NCBI GenBank assembly: GCA_052386675.1
Contig: JBQTJX010000063.1
Location: forward strand, 7,627-71,626
DNA length: 64,000 nt
Direction of reading: 5' to 3'
From: RBG-16-66-20 sp052386675
Lineage (GTDB): Bacteria > Pseudomonadota > Gammaproteobacteria > Burkholderiales > SG8-39
The first letter of the stretch is position 1, and the number at the start of each line of letters is the position of its first letter. The notes beneath the pieces were generated by a model. That model had not been told where the DNA came from, ran no database searches, and saw nothing but the letters and a program-made list of their open reading frames with translations. Shown here piece after piece: positions 34,219-41,082 of this stretch. Position numbers and translations under genes: made by a program.

Positions 34219-35005
34219 TCAAGGCGTAGGCCGAGTGGTTGTGGATGGACTCGAAGTTCTCCGACTCGACCACGTAGGCCTCGACCCGGTCATCCAGGTT
34301 GAGGATCGCGGCGACGTCGCGCACCATGTCCTCGACGAATTTCGGGTTGTCGTAGGCGCGCTCGGTGACGTGCTTCTCGTCCGGGCGCTTCAGCAGGCCG
34401 TAGAGCTCGCTCGAGGCCTGCTTCTCCACCAGGTCCACGATTTCCTCGATCCAGACGAAGTCGCTGGTCTTGGCCGTGACGGTGACGTGCGAGCGCTGGT
34501 TGTGCGCGCCGTAGGCCGAGATCTTCTTCGAGCAGGGGCACAGGCTCGTCACCGGCACCAGCACCTTCATCCGGAAGGTCTGCACGCCCTTCAGGATCTC
34601 GCCGATGAAGGTGACTTCGTAGTCCATCAGGCTTTTCACGCCGGAGACCGGCGCCGCCTTCTCGATGAAGTACGGGAAGGCCATCTCGATGCGGCCTTCC
34701 TCGGCCTCCAGGCGCCTGACCATTTCCTTGAGCATCGCCTTGAAGCTCTCCACCGTCAGCTCGCGCTCCTGCGCCGACAGGATCTCGACGAAGCGCGACA
34801 TGTGCGTGCCCTTGAACTGGTGCGGCAGGCCGACGTACATGTTGAAGTTGGCGATGGTGTGCTGCACGCCGCCGGCGCGCTCCATGACCTTCACCGGGTG
34901 GCGGATGGCCTTGATGCCGACCTGGTCGATGGCGAGCTTGCGCGAATCGCGGTCGGCCTGGACGTCGGGAATGCTCTGCACGTTCTGGATGTCTTTGGCT
35001 TTCAT
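34193..35005 (-). CDS. folE2: GTP cyclohydrolase FolE2 (type IB)
   Basis: A 270-residue FolE2 enzyme, first step of folate and queuosine precursor synthesis. Diagnostic stretches are GVQHTIANFNMYVGLP, KGTHMSRF, VTSLCPCSKKISAYGAHNQRS with the metal-ligand cysteine, and SENFESIHNHSAYA. FolE2 can work with metals other than zinc and so often substitutes in zinc limitation; no Zur box was recognised here. Its -10 box sits 6 nt before the ATG. Confidence 0.95.
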   Translation of the reverse strand: MKAKDIQNVQSIPDVQADRDSRKLAIDQVGIKAIRHPVKVMERAGGVQHTIANFNMYVGLPHQFKGTHMSRFVEILSAQERELTVESFKAMLKEMVRRLEAEEGRIEMAFPYFIEKAAPVSGVKSLMDYEVTFIGEILKGVQTFRMKVLVPVTSLCPCSKKISAYGAHNQRSHVTVTAKTSDFVWIEEIVDLVEKQASSELYGLLKRPDEKHVTERAYDNPKFVEDMVRDVAAILNLDDRVEAYVVESENFESIHNHSAYALIERDKAAR

Positions 35006-35011
35006 GGCGCC

Positions 35012-35017
35012 ATTATA
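35012..35017 (-). promoter_or_regulatory. -10 box placed for a leaderless folE2 transcript
   Basis: TATAAT on the minus strand is separated from the ATG by exactly GGCGCC (6 nt), so transcription would begin at or next to the A of the ATG. No Shine-Dalgarno is present. Confidence 0.55.
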
Positions 35018-35040
35018 TACCCGACAAGGTTACTCTGGTA

Positions 35041-36900
35041 TTACGGCCTCAACGCAGCCTCGATGGACTTGCGGATCCCCTCGGCGTCCAGCCCGACCGA
35101 GGCGAGCAGCTTCGCGGGGTCGCCGTGGTCCACGAACCGGTCCGGCAGGCCGAGGAGCAGCACACGATTGCTCGTAACCTGCGCAAGCCCTAGCACGGCG
35201 AGTGCCTCGCACACCGCGCTGCCGGCCCCGCCCATGACCTGGTGCTCCTCCACCGTGACCAGCAGGTCGTGCGTCGAAGCGAGCTGCTTCACCAGCTCCG
35301 TGTCCAACGGCTTCACGAAGCGCATGTTGGCGACTGTGGCATCGAGCGCCTCGGCGGCCTCCAGCGCAGGCTTCACCATCGAGCCGAACGCAAGGATGGC
35401 GACCTTCCTGCCCTGGCGCCGGAGTTCGCCCTTGCCGAGGGGCAGTGCCTTCATCTCCGCCTGCAGCGGCGCGCCCGGGCCGGTGCCGCGCGGATAGCGC
35501 ACCGCGGCAGGCCCCTCCAGCGTGTAGCCGGTGTAGAGCATTTGCCGGCATTCGTTCTCGTCCGAGGGCGCCATCAGCACCAGGTTGGGAACGGTGCGCA
35601 GGAAGGCGTAGTCGAAGCTGCCGTTGTGCGTCTGGCCGTCGCCGCCCACCAGGCCGCCTCGATCCAGCGCGAACAGCACCGGCAGGTTCTGGATCGCGAC
35701 ATCGTGGATCAGCTGGTCATAGCCGCGCTGCAGGAAAGTGGAATAGATCGCCACCACCGGTTTCAGGCCCTCGCAGGCGATGCCCGCGGCGAAGGTGACC
35801 GCGTGCTGCTCGGCGATGGCGGCATCGAAGTAGCGCTCGGGGTATTCCTCGGAGAAGCGCACCATGCCGGAGCCTTCGCGCATCGCCGGCGTGATCGCCA
35901 TAAGGCGCGCGTCCTGCTTCGCCATGTCGCACAGCCAGTCGCCGAAGACCTGGCTGTAGGCGGGCTTGCCGCCGCCGGCCGCTTTCTGGATGCCCTCGGC
36001 AGGATCGAACTTGCCCGGGCCGTGGTAGGCGATCGGGTCGTCCTCTGCGAGCTTGTAGCCCTGCCCCTTGCGCGTGACGATGTGCAGGAACTGCGGCCCT
36101 TGCAGCTGCTTGATGTTCTGCAGCGTGGCCACCAGCGTGTCCAGGTCGTGGCCGTCGATCGGGCCGATGTAGTTGAAGCCGAACTCCTCGAACAGCGTCG
36201 AGGGGGTCACCATGCCCTTGACGTGCTCCTCGGCGCGGCGCGCCAGCTCCAGCATCGCGGGCACGCGCTTGAGCACATGCTCGCTCGCGCGCTTTGCGGT
36301 GGCGTACATGCGTCCGGACAGCAGCCGCGCAAGGTAGTTGGTCAGCGCGCCGACCGGCGGCGAAATGGACATCTCGTTGTCGTTCAGGACCACCAGCAGG
36401 TTCACGTCCATGGCGCCGGCGTTGTTCAGCGCCTCGAAGGCCATGCCGGCGGACATGGCGCCGTCGCCGATCACCGCGACCGCGTGGCGCTGCTCACCCT
36501 TTTGCTTCGCTGCCACCGCCATGCCAAGCGCCGCGGAGATCGAGGTCGAGGAATGCGCGGTGCCGAAAGTGTCATAGGGCGACTCGACGCGGCGCGGGAA
36601 GCCCGAGATGCCGCCCAGCTGGCGCAGCGTGCCCATGCGCTCGCGCCGGCCGGTGAGGATCTTGTGCGGGTAGGTCTGGTGGCCCACGTCCCACACGATG
36701 CGGTCCTCCGGCGTCTCGTAGACGTAGTGCAGCGCGATGGTGAGCTCCACCGTGCCCAGGTTCGACGACAGGTGGCCGCCGGTCTTCGACACCGAATCCA
36801 GCACGAAGGCGCGCAGTTCGTCGGCGAGCTGGTGCAGCGACTTGCGCTCGAGCCGGCGCAGGTCGGCCGGATCGTTGATGGTCTTCAGCAGCTCGTACAT
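35041..36900 (-). CDS. dxs: 1-deoxy-D-xylulose-5-phosphate synthase
   Basis: A 619-residue thiamine-diphosphate enzyme, first step of the MEP pathway. HLSSNLGTVELTIALHYV, WDVGHQTYPHKILTGRRE, the ThDP motif IGDGAMSAGMAFEALNNAG, and AIAEQHAVTFAAG, DRGGLVGGDGQTHNG are present. MYELLKTINDPADLRRL is the usual N-terminus (start 36900). An in-frame ATG at 36975, with GGAAG upstream and 2 bases after the ispA stop, would add 25 residues and cannot be excluded. Confidence 0.95.
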   Translation of the reverse strand: MYELLKTINDPADLRRLERKSLHQLADELRAFVLDSVSKTGGHLSSNLGTVELTIALHYVYETPEDRIVWDVGHQTYPHKILTGRRERMGTLRQLGGISGFPRRVESPYDTFGTAHSSTSISAALGMAVAAKQKGEQRHAVAVIGDGAMSAGMAFEALNNAGAMDVNLLVVLNDNEMSISPPVGALTNYLARLLSGRMYATAKRASEHVLKRVPAMLELARRAEEHVKGMVTPSTLFEEFGFNYIGPIDGHDLDTLVATLQNIKQLQGPQFLHIVTRKGQGYKLAEDDPIAYHGPGKFDPAEGIQKAAGGGKPAYSQVFGDWLCDMAKQDARLMAITPAMREGSGMVRFSEEYPERYFDAAIAEQHAVTFAAGIACEGLKPVVAIYSTFLQRGYDQLIHDVAIQNLPVLFALDRGGLVGGDGQTHNGSFDYAFLRTVPNLVLMAPSDENECRQMLYTGYTLEGPAAVRYPRGTGPGAPLQAEMKALPLGKGELRRQGRKVAILAFGSMVKPALEAAEALDATVANMRFVKPLDTELVKQLASTHDLLVTVEEHQVMGGAGSAVCEALAVLGLAQVTSNRVLLLGLPDRFVDHGDPAKLLASVGLDAEGIRKSIEAALRP

Positions 36901-36906
36901 GGACGG

Positions 36907-36912
36907 ATTGTA
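36907..36912 (-). promoter_or_regulatory. -10-like box 6 nt before the dxs start
   Basis: TACAAT on the minus strand, then CCGTCC, then the ATG at 36900. The geometry fits a leaderless dxs message made in addition to read-through from ispA. Confidence 0.45.
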
Positions 36913-36977
36913 GCCGCCCGCTTCCGCGCCACCCGACTCCTCCGCCCCCGGCAACGTCCCGGTGATCGTCGCCATCG

Positions 36978-37880
36978 CTAGAACTTCCGCAGCACGATGA
37001 AATCGGCCAGCTGGCGCAGGCGCGCCCCGCGCTCGCCGAACGCCTCCAGCGAGGCATGGGCGTCGGCGCGCAGTTCCTCGGCAAAGGCCCTGGCCCGCGC
37101 CACGCCCATCGCCGAGACGTAGGTCGGTTTGTTGTGCTTCGAATCCTTGCCCGCGGTCTTGCCCAGCGTCGCGGTGCTCGCTTCGGCGTCCAGCACATCG
37201 TCCACCACCTGGAAGGCGAGGCCGACGCACTTCGCGTAATGGTCCAGTTGCGCGCGCCCGGACTCCGACAGCGGCTTGCCGCAGGCGGCGCCGAGCACCA
37301 CCGCGGCGCGGATGATGGCGCCGGTCTTGCGGATATGCATGAACTCGAGCTCGGGCAGGTCCAGCTTCTTCCCCGTGGACTCCAGGTCCACCGCCTGGCC
37401 ACCCGCCATGCCGCGCGAGCCCGATGCAACCGCCAGCGTCTTCACCATATCCAGTTGCGCCGCGGGATCGTCCGCGAGCGTGTGTTCCGCGAGCACCTGG
37501 AAGGCGAGCGACTGCAGCGCATCGCCCACCAGCAGCGCGGAGGCCTCGTCGAACTCGACGTGCACCGTGGGCTTGCCCCGTCGCAACACGTCGTCGTCCA
37601 TGCAGGGCAAGTCGTCGTGGACCAGGGAATAGGCGTGAATCAGTTCCACCGCCGAAGCCGCGACCTCGAGCCGCTGCGCGGGCGCTTCGGCCAGTTCGCC
37701 GGCGGCGAAGGTGAGCAGGGGGCGCACCCGCTTGCCGCCTTCCAGCGAGGCGTAGCGCATCGCCGCGTGCAGGCGCGACGGCGCGAGGCTGGCGGCCGGC
37801 AGCAGGCGCGCAAGCGCCTGCTCCATCCGCGCCTGGACGGCACCCATCCAGGCCATGAAATCGGATTCCATGGGCTTCAA
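36978..37880 (-). CDS. ispA: Polyprenyl (farnesyl/geranyl) diphosphate synthase
   Basis: A 300-residue trans-prenyltransferase. The first aspartate-rich motif is HDDLPCMDDDVLRRG and the second is FQVVDDVLD; GGKRVRPLL and GRG-type MAGGQAVDLE segments are also present. Two residues between the aspartates of the first motif and length fit bacterial farnesyl diphosphate synthase. It overlaps the xseB stop by 4 bases (ATGA) and precedes dxs, the usual xseB-ispA-dxs order. Confidence 0.93.
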   Translation of the reverse strand: MKPMESDFMAWMGAVQARMEQALARLLPAASLAPSRLHAAMRYASLEGGKRVRPLLTFAAGELAEAPAQRLEVAASAVELIHAYSLVHDDLPCMDDDVLRRGKPTVHVEFDEASALLVGDALQSLAFQVLAEHTLADDPAAQLDMVKTLAVASGSRGMAGGQAVDLESTGKKLDLPELEFMHIRKTGAIIRAAVVLGAACGKPLSESGRAQLDHYAKCVGLAFQVVDDVLDAEASTATLGKTAGKDSKHNKPTYVSAMGVARARAFAEELRADAHASLEAFGERGARLRQLADFIVLRKF

Positions 37881-38134
37881 TGCTCGCCTTCACCTTCTTC
37901 GGCGGCCGCCGCGAGCGGCTTCAGGACCTCGCCCTCCAGCACCAGCACCTGTTGCTGCGCGGCTTCGAGGCGGTCCTGGCAGAATTTCGCCAACTCCAGG
38001 CCGCGCTTGTGGGCAGCCAGCGACTCCTCCAGGCTGAGGTTGCCCCCTTCCATGCGCGCGACGATCTTCTCGAGCTCGGCGAGCGCCTTCTCGAAACTCG
38101 GGGCGGCGGCGGACCTGTCGGCGGCCTTGCTCAT
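37877..38134 (-). CDS. xseB: Exodeoxyribonuclease VII small subunit
   Basis: An 85-residue coiled protein with the XseB pattern FEKALAELEKIVARMEGGNLSLEESL and KRGLELAKFCQDRLEAAQQQV; many XseB chains wrap one XseA to form the nuclease. The start at 38134 (MSKAADRS) agrees with relatives. An in-frame ATG at 38173 would add 13 residues but lies 1 nt from a -10-like TACAAT and so is unlikely. Confidence 0.88.
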   Translation of the reverse strand: MSKAADRSAAAPSFEKALAELEKIVARMEGGNLSLEESLAAHKRGLELAKFCQDRLEAAQQQVLVLEGEVLKPLAAAAEEGEGEH

Positions 38135-38173
38135 GGCGGGACGGGGAACGGAACCCGGGGAAAGGGAGTCCAT

Positions 38174-38185
38174 AATTGTACAATT
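38174..38185. promoter_or_regulatory. Symmetric divergent -10 element between xseB and the Rieske gene
   Basis: AATTGTACAATT is a perfect 12-bp palindrome. It contains TACAAT on the plus strand (38179-38184, 44 bases before the Rieske ATG) and TACAAT on the minus strand (38175-38180, 40 bases before the xseB ATG). Both directions get a similar short leader. No -35 is evident on either side. Confidence 0.55.
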
Positions 38186-38228
38186 CGCCGCTTTTCGCTT
38201 TTCTCCGGTCCCCCGACACCATGGCGCC

Positions 38229-39338
38229 ATGACCGATTTTTCGAGCCTCGCCCGGATCCGCCCGGCCAGCTGCCAGCTGCCGATGGCGTGGTATTTCGAC
38301 CCTGCGATCTTCGAGCGCGAGAAGCGCCTGCTGTTCGACGCCGGCGCGGACTACATCGGCCACGAACTGATGGTGCCGAACGCGGGCGACTACCACACCC
38401 TCGCCTGGATGGACCACGCCAAGCTGCTGGTGCGAAGCTCGCAAGATGCCGATAGCGGCATCGCGCTGCTGTCCAACGTCTGCCGCCACCGCCAGTCCAT
38501 CATGCTCGAGGGCCGCGGCAATGCGCAGAACATCGTCTGCCCGCTGCACCGCTGGACCTACGACCTGAAGGGCGAGCTGCTCGGCGCGCCCCGGTTCGAC
38601 GAACAGCCCTGCGTCAAGCTGGCATCGACGCCGCTGACGAACTGGCAGGGCCTGCTGTTCGCCGGACCGCGCGACCCGCGCCAGGACCTGGTCCCGTTTA
38701 GCCGCGCCGCCGACTGGGACTTCTCGGGCTACAGGCTGGATCGCGTCGAGGTCACCGACTACGCCTGCAACTGGAAGACCTTCATCGAAATTTACCTCGA
38801 GGTCTACCACGTCAATTTCTACCACCCGGGGCTGGGCGGGTTCACCGACGTGGACGCCTCGCACGTGGAGTACGGCGAGCGCACCTCGGTGCAGGTGGTC
38901 CCCGCCCGCGAGGGATTCAGCGTCCCCGGCACCCCGGTGTACCGCAAGTGGCACGAGGCCTGCCTGGGCCAGTTGCGCGGCGCGACACCGAAGTACGGTG
39001 CGCTCTGGGCCACCTACTACCCCGGCTTCATGCTGGAGTGGTACCCCAATGTGCTGGTGACCTCCAAGCTCATCCCGCGCTCGCCCGAGCTCACCACCAA
39101 CGTGGTCGAGTTCTACTACCCGGAGGAAGTGGTGCTTTTCGAGCGCGAGTTCATCGCGGCGCAGAAGGCGGCGTACGACGAAACCGCGCTCGAGGACGAA
39201 GTGCTCTGCCGGAGCCTGGATCGCGGCCGCAAGGCGCTGTGGCTGCAGGGCGAGGACGATGCCGGGCCCTATCAATCGCCGATGGAGGACAGCATGGTGC
39301 ATTTCCATGAATGGCTGCGCAGGGGCATCGGCGCATGA
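38229..39338 (+). CDS. Rieske-type aromatic-ring-hydroxylating oxygenase, alpha subunit
   Basis: A 369-residue protein. The Rieske [2Fe-2S] ligands are C85-x-H87 (CRHR) and C104-x2-H107 (CPLHRW). The catalytic non-heme iron site is in NWKTFIEIYLEVYHVNFYHPG (His-x4-His with a preceding acidic residue). No beta subunit, ferredoxin or reductase is encoded nearby. It overlaps the sulfurtransferase gene (ATGA). The substrate is unknown; such orphan alpha subunits also act on amines and choline-like compounds. Confidence 0.88.
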   Translation: MTDFSSLARIRPASCQLPMAWYFDPAIFEREKRLLFDAGADYIGHELMVPNAGDYHTLAWMDHAKLLVRSSQDADSGIALLSNVCRHRQSIMLEGRGNAQNIVCPLHRWTYDLKGELLGAPRFDEQPCVKLASTPLTNWQGLLFAGPRDPRQDLVPFSRAADWDFSGYRLDRVEVTDYACNWKTFIEIYLEVYHVNFYHPGLGGFTDVDASHVEYGERTSVQVVPAREGFSVPGTPVYRKWHEACLGQLRGATPKYGALWATYYPGFMLEWYPNVLVTSKLIPRSPELTTNVVEFYYPEEVVLFEREFIAAQKAAYDETALEDEVLCRSLDRGRKALWLQGEDDAGPYQSPMEDSMVHFHEWLRRGIGA

Positions 39339-40153
39339 AACCCCTCGTATCGACGGCGGAACTGGCCGCGAATCCCGGCTGGCGCCGATTCGACTGCCGC
39401 CACGACCTGTTCAAGCCGGAACTGGGCGCGCAGCAGTACCGCGAAGGCCACATCCCCGGCGCGCTGTTCGCCGCCATGGAGCACGACCTGTCTGGAGCCA
39501 AGACCGGGCGCAATGGCCGGCATCCCCTGCCCGAACTGGACGCATTCATCGCCTGGATGGGCCGCCAGGGCCTAAAGCCGTCGGACACCATCGTCTGCTA
39601 CGACGGCAGCAATGGATCCATGGCCTCGCGGCTTTGGTGGATGCTGCGCTGGGCCGGGCATGACGCAGTCGCGGTGCTCGATGGCGGTCTGGCGAGGTGG
39701 GTCAAGGAAGGCCGGCCGGTCACCTCCGAGGCGCCTTCGTTCCCTGCGTCGGCCTATCCTGCGAAGCCGAAGACCGGGATGGCTGTGGATGCCGCCTACG
39801 TTGCCGCCCACCGCGATAGGTCGCTGCTGGTCGATGCGCGCGCGCCGGCGCGATTCCGCGGGGAGCAGGAGCCCATCGATCCGGTCGCCGGCCACATCCC
39901 CGGCGCCGTGAACCACTTCAACAATGACAACGTCAATGCGGATGGAACGTTCAAGGACGCGGCGACGCTCAAGAGCCAGTTCGCTTCCGTCCTCGGGGAC
40001 CGGTCGACTGCGGAGATCGTGAACTATTGCGGCTCCGGCGTTTCCGCCTGCCACAACCTGCTGGCGATGGAAATCGCGGGCCTCACCGGCTCAAAGCTGT
40101 ACGCCGGCTCGTGGAGCGAGTGGATCGCGGACCCAACGCGCCCGCGTTCCTGA
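39335..40153 (+). CDS. Sulfurtransferase (two rhodanese domains, SseA/thiosulfate sulfurtransferase family)
   Basis: A 272-residue protein with an inactive N-terminal rhodanese domain (RFDCRHDLFKPELGAQQYREG) and an active C-terminal one with Cys232 in YCGSGVSACHN. The CGSGVSA loop is close to the CGSGVTA of 3-mercaptopyruvate sulfurtransferases; a CRKG-type loop would indicate thiosulfate. It transfers sulfane sulfur to thiol acceptors or cyanide. The start overlaps the Rieske gene stop, so the two are translationally coupled. Confidence 0.9.
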   Translation: MKPLVSTAELAANPGWRRFDCRHDLFKPELGAQQYREGHIPGALFAAMEHDLSGAKTGRNGRHPLPELDAFIAWMGRQGLKPSDTIVCYDGSNGSMASRLWWMLRWAGHDAVAVLDGGLARWVKEGRPVTSEAPSFPASAYPAKPKTGMAVDAAYVAAHRDRSLLVDARAPARFRGEQEPIDPVAGHIPGAVNHFNNDNVNADGTFKDAATLKSQFASVLGDRSTAEIVNYCGSGVSACHNLLAMEIAGLTGSKLYAGSWSEWIADPTRPRS

Positions 40154-40163
40154 CGATGACCGC

Positions 40164-40574
40164 GTGCTCCCTGACCTTGTCCTTGTCGTCCATTTCCTCA
40201 TAGTCGTATTTATCGTCGGCGGGCTGGTCCTGGTCTGGATCGGCGCCGCCGCGCACTGGCGCTGGGTGCGCAATCCGTGGTTCCGCTGGCTGCACCTGGG
40301 CGCCATCGCATTCGTGGCGCTGGAAGCCTTGCTCGGCTATGCCTGCCCGCTCACGGTCTGGGAGGACATGCTACGCGGCGGCGGTCGCCCGGATTCCTTC
40401 GTCGGCCGCTGGGTGCAGGCGCTGCTCTACTACCGCGCGCCGGAATGGGTGTTCACGACGCTCTACTGCGCCTGGGCCGCCGCGAGCGCCGTGACGCTGT
40501 GGCGATTCCCGCCACTGAGGGCAGGGGCAGCGCCGTCTGGTACTTCACCTGCTTCAGGGCGAAACTCGACTTGA
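40164..40574 (+). CDS. DUF2784 membrane protein
   Basis: A 136-residue protein with about three or four membrane segments: LVLVVHFLIVVFIVGGLVLVWIG, WLHLGAIAFVALEALLGYACPLTVWED and WVFTTLYCAWAAASAVTLW. The pattern around PLTVWE is typical of DUF2784. GTG start 10 bases after the sulfurtransferase stop. The last 20 residues (RAGAAPSGTSPASGRNST) look unlike the family and lie opposite the Lrp gene end. Confidence 0.75.
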   Translation: MLPDLVLVVHFLIVVFIVGGLVLVWIGAAAHWRWVRNPWFRWLHLGAIAFVALEALLGYACPLTVWEDMLRGGGRPDSFVGRWVQALLYYRAPEWVFTTLYCAWAAASAVTLWRFPPLRAGAAPSGTSPASGRNST

Positions 40575-40977
40575 TGTTGCCCACGCCGGGCACCCTGGAC
40601 AGGAAGTCCAGGATGAAGCGCTCGAAGGCCGGGACGTCGGGCACCACTACTCGCAGCAGGTAATCCGCGTCCCCGGTCATCAGGTAGCACTCCATCACCT
40701 CGGGGCGCTCGCGCACCGCGCGTTCGAACACCTCGAGCGCCTTCTCCACCTGGCGCTCCAGCGTCACCTGCACCAGCACGCTCACCGTCAGCCCAAGTTT
40801 CTTGGGATCGAGCAGCGTCACGTGGCGGCTGACCACGCCTCCCTCCTCCAGCGCGCGCACGCGCGCCAGGCACGGCGAAGGCGACAGGTGCACCTTGCGC
40901 GCGAGGTCCACGTTGGCGATACGGGCATCGCCCTGCAGGGCGGACAGGATCTTCAGGTCGATGGAATCCAGCAGCAT
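40453..40977 (-). CDS. Lrp/AsnC family transcriptional regulator
   Basis: A 174-residue regulator: helix-turn-helix in residues 1-60 (LDSIDLKILSALQGDARIAN, VHLSPSPCLARVRALEEGGV) and a RAM/AsnC ligand-binding domain (VMECYLMTGDADYLLRVVVPD). SD AAGGAA precedes ATG 40977. It is divergent from the AceE-like gene, its likely target. Family members end near KQVKYQTALPL; here about 24 extra Arg/Ser-rich residues follow, overlapping DUF2784 by 122 bases. Confidence 0.92.
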   Translation of the reverse strand: MLLDSIDLKILSALQGDARIANVDLARKVHLSPSPCLARVRALEEGGVVSRHVTLLDPKKLGLTVSVLVQVTLERQVEKALEVFERAVRERPEVMECYLMTGDADYLLRVVVPDVPAFERFILDFLSRVPGVGNIKSSFALKQVKYQTALPLPSVAGIATASRRSRRPRRSRAS

Positions 40978-41070
40978 GATGTTCCTTGAAATCATCGCAA
41001 TGCGGCAGATCATGCCCCAATGAGCCGCTTTCTGCAGCGCGTACGCAACCCCATGCCGGCCGTGGCGGCG

Positions 41071-41076
41071 TACCAT
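41071..41076 (+). promoter_or_regulatory. -10-like box 6 nt before the AceE-like start
   Basis: TACCAT, then CCCCGG, then ATG 41083. This supports 41083 over upstream in-frame starts at 41020 and 41053 and fits a leaderless message. Confidence 0.4.
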
Positions 41077-41082
41077 CCCCGG

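Noticed and set aside
35242..36981. A 579-codon plus-strand frame opposite dxs
   Set aside because: Antisense shadow with no recognisable domain; dxs motifs are complete on the other strand.
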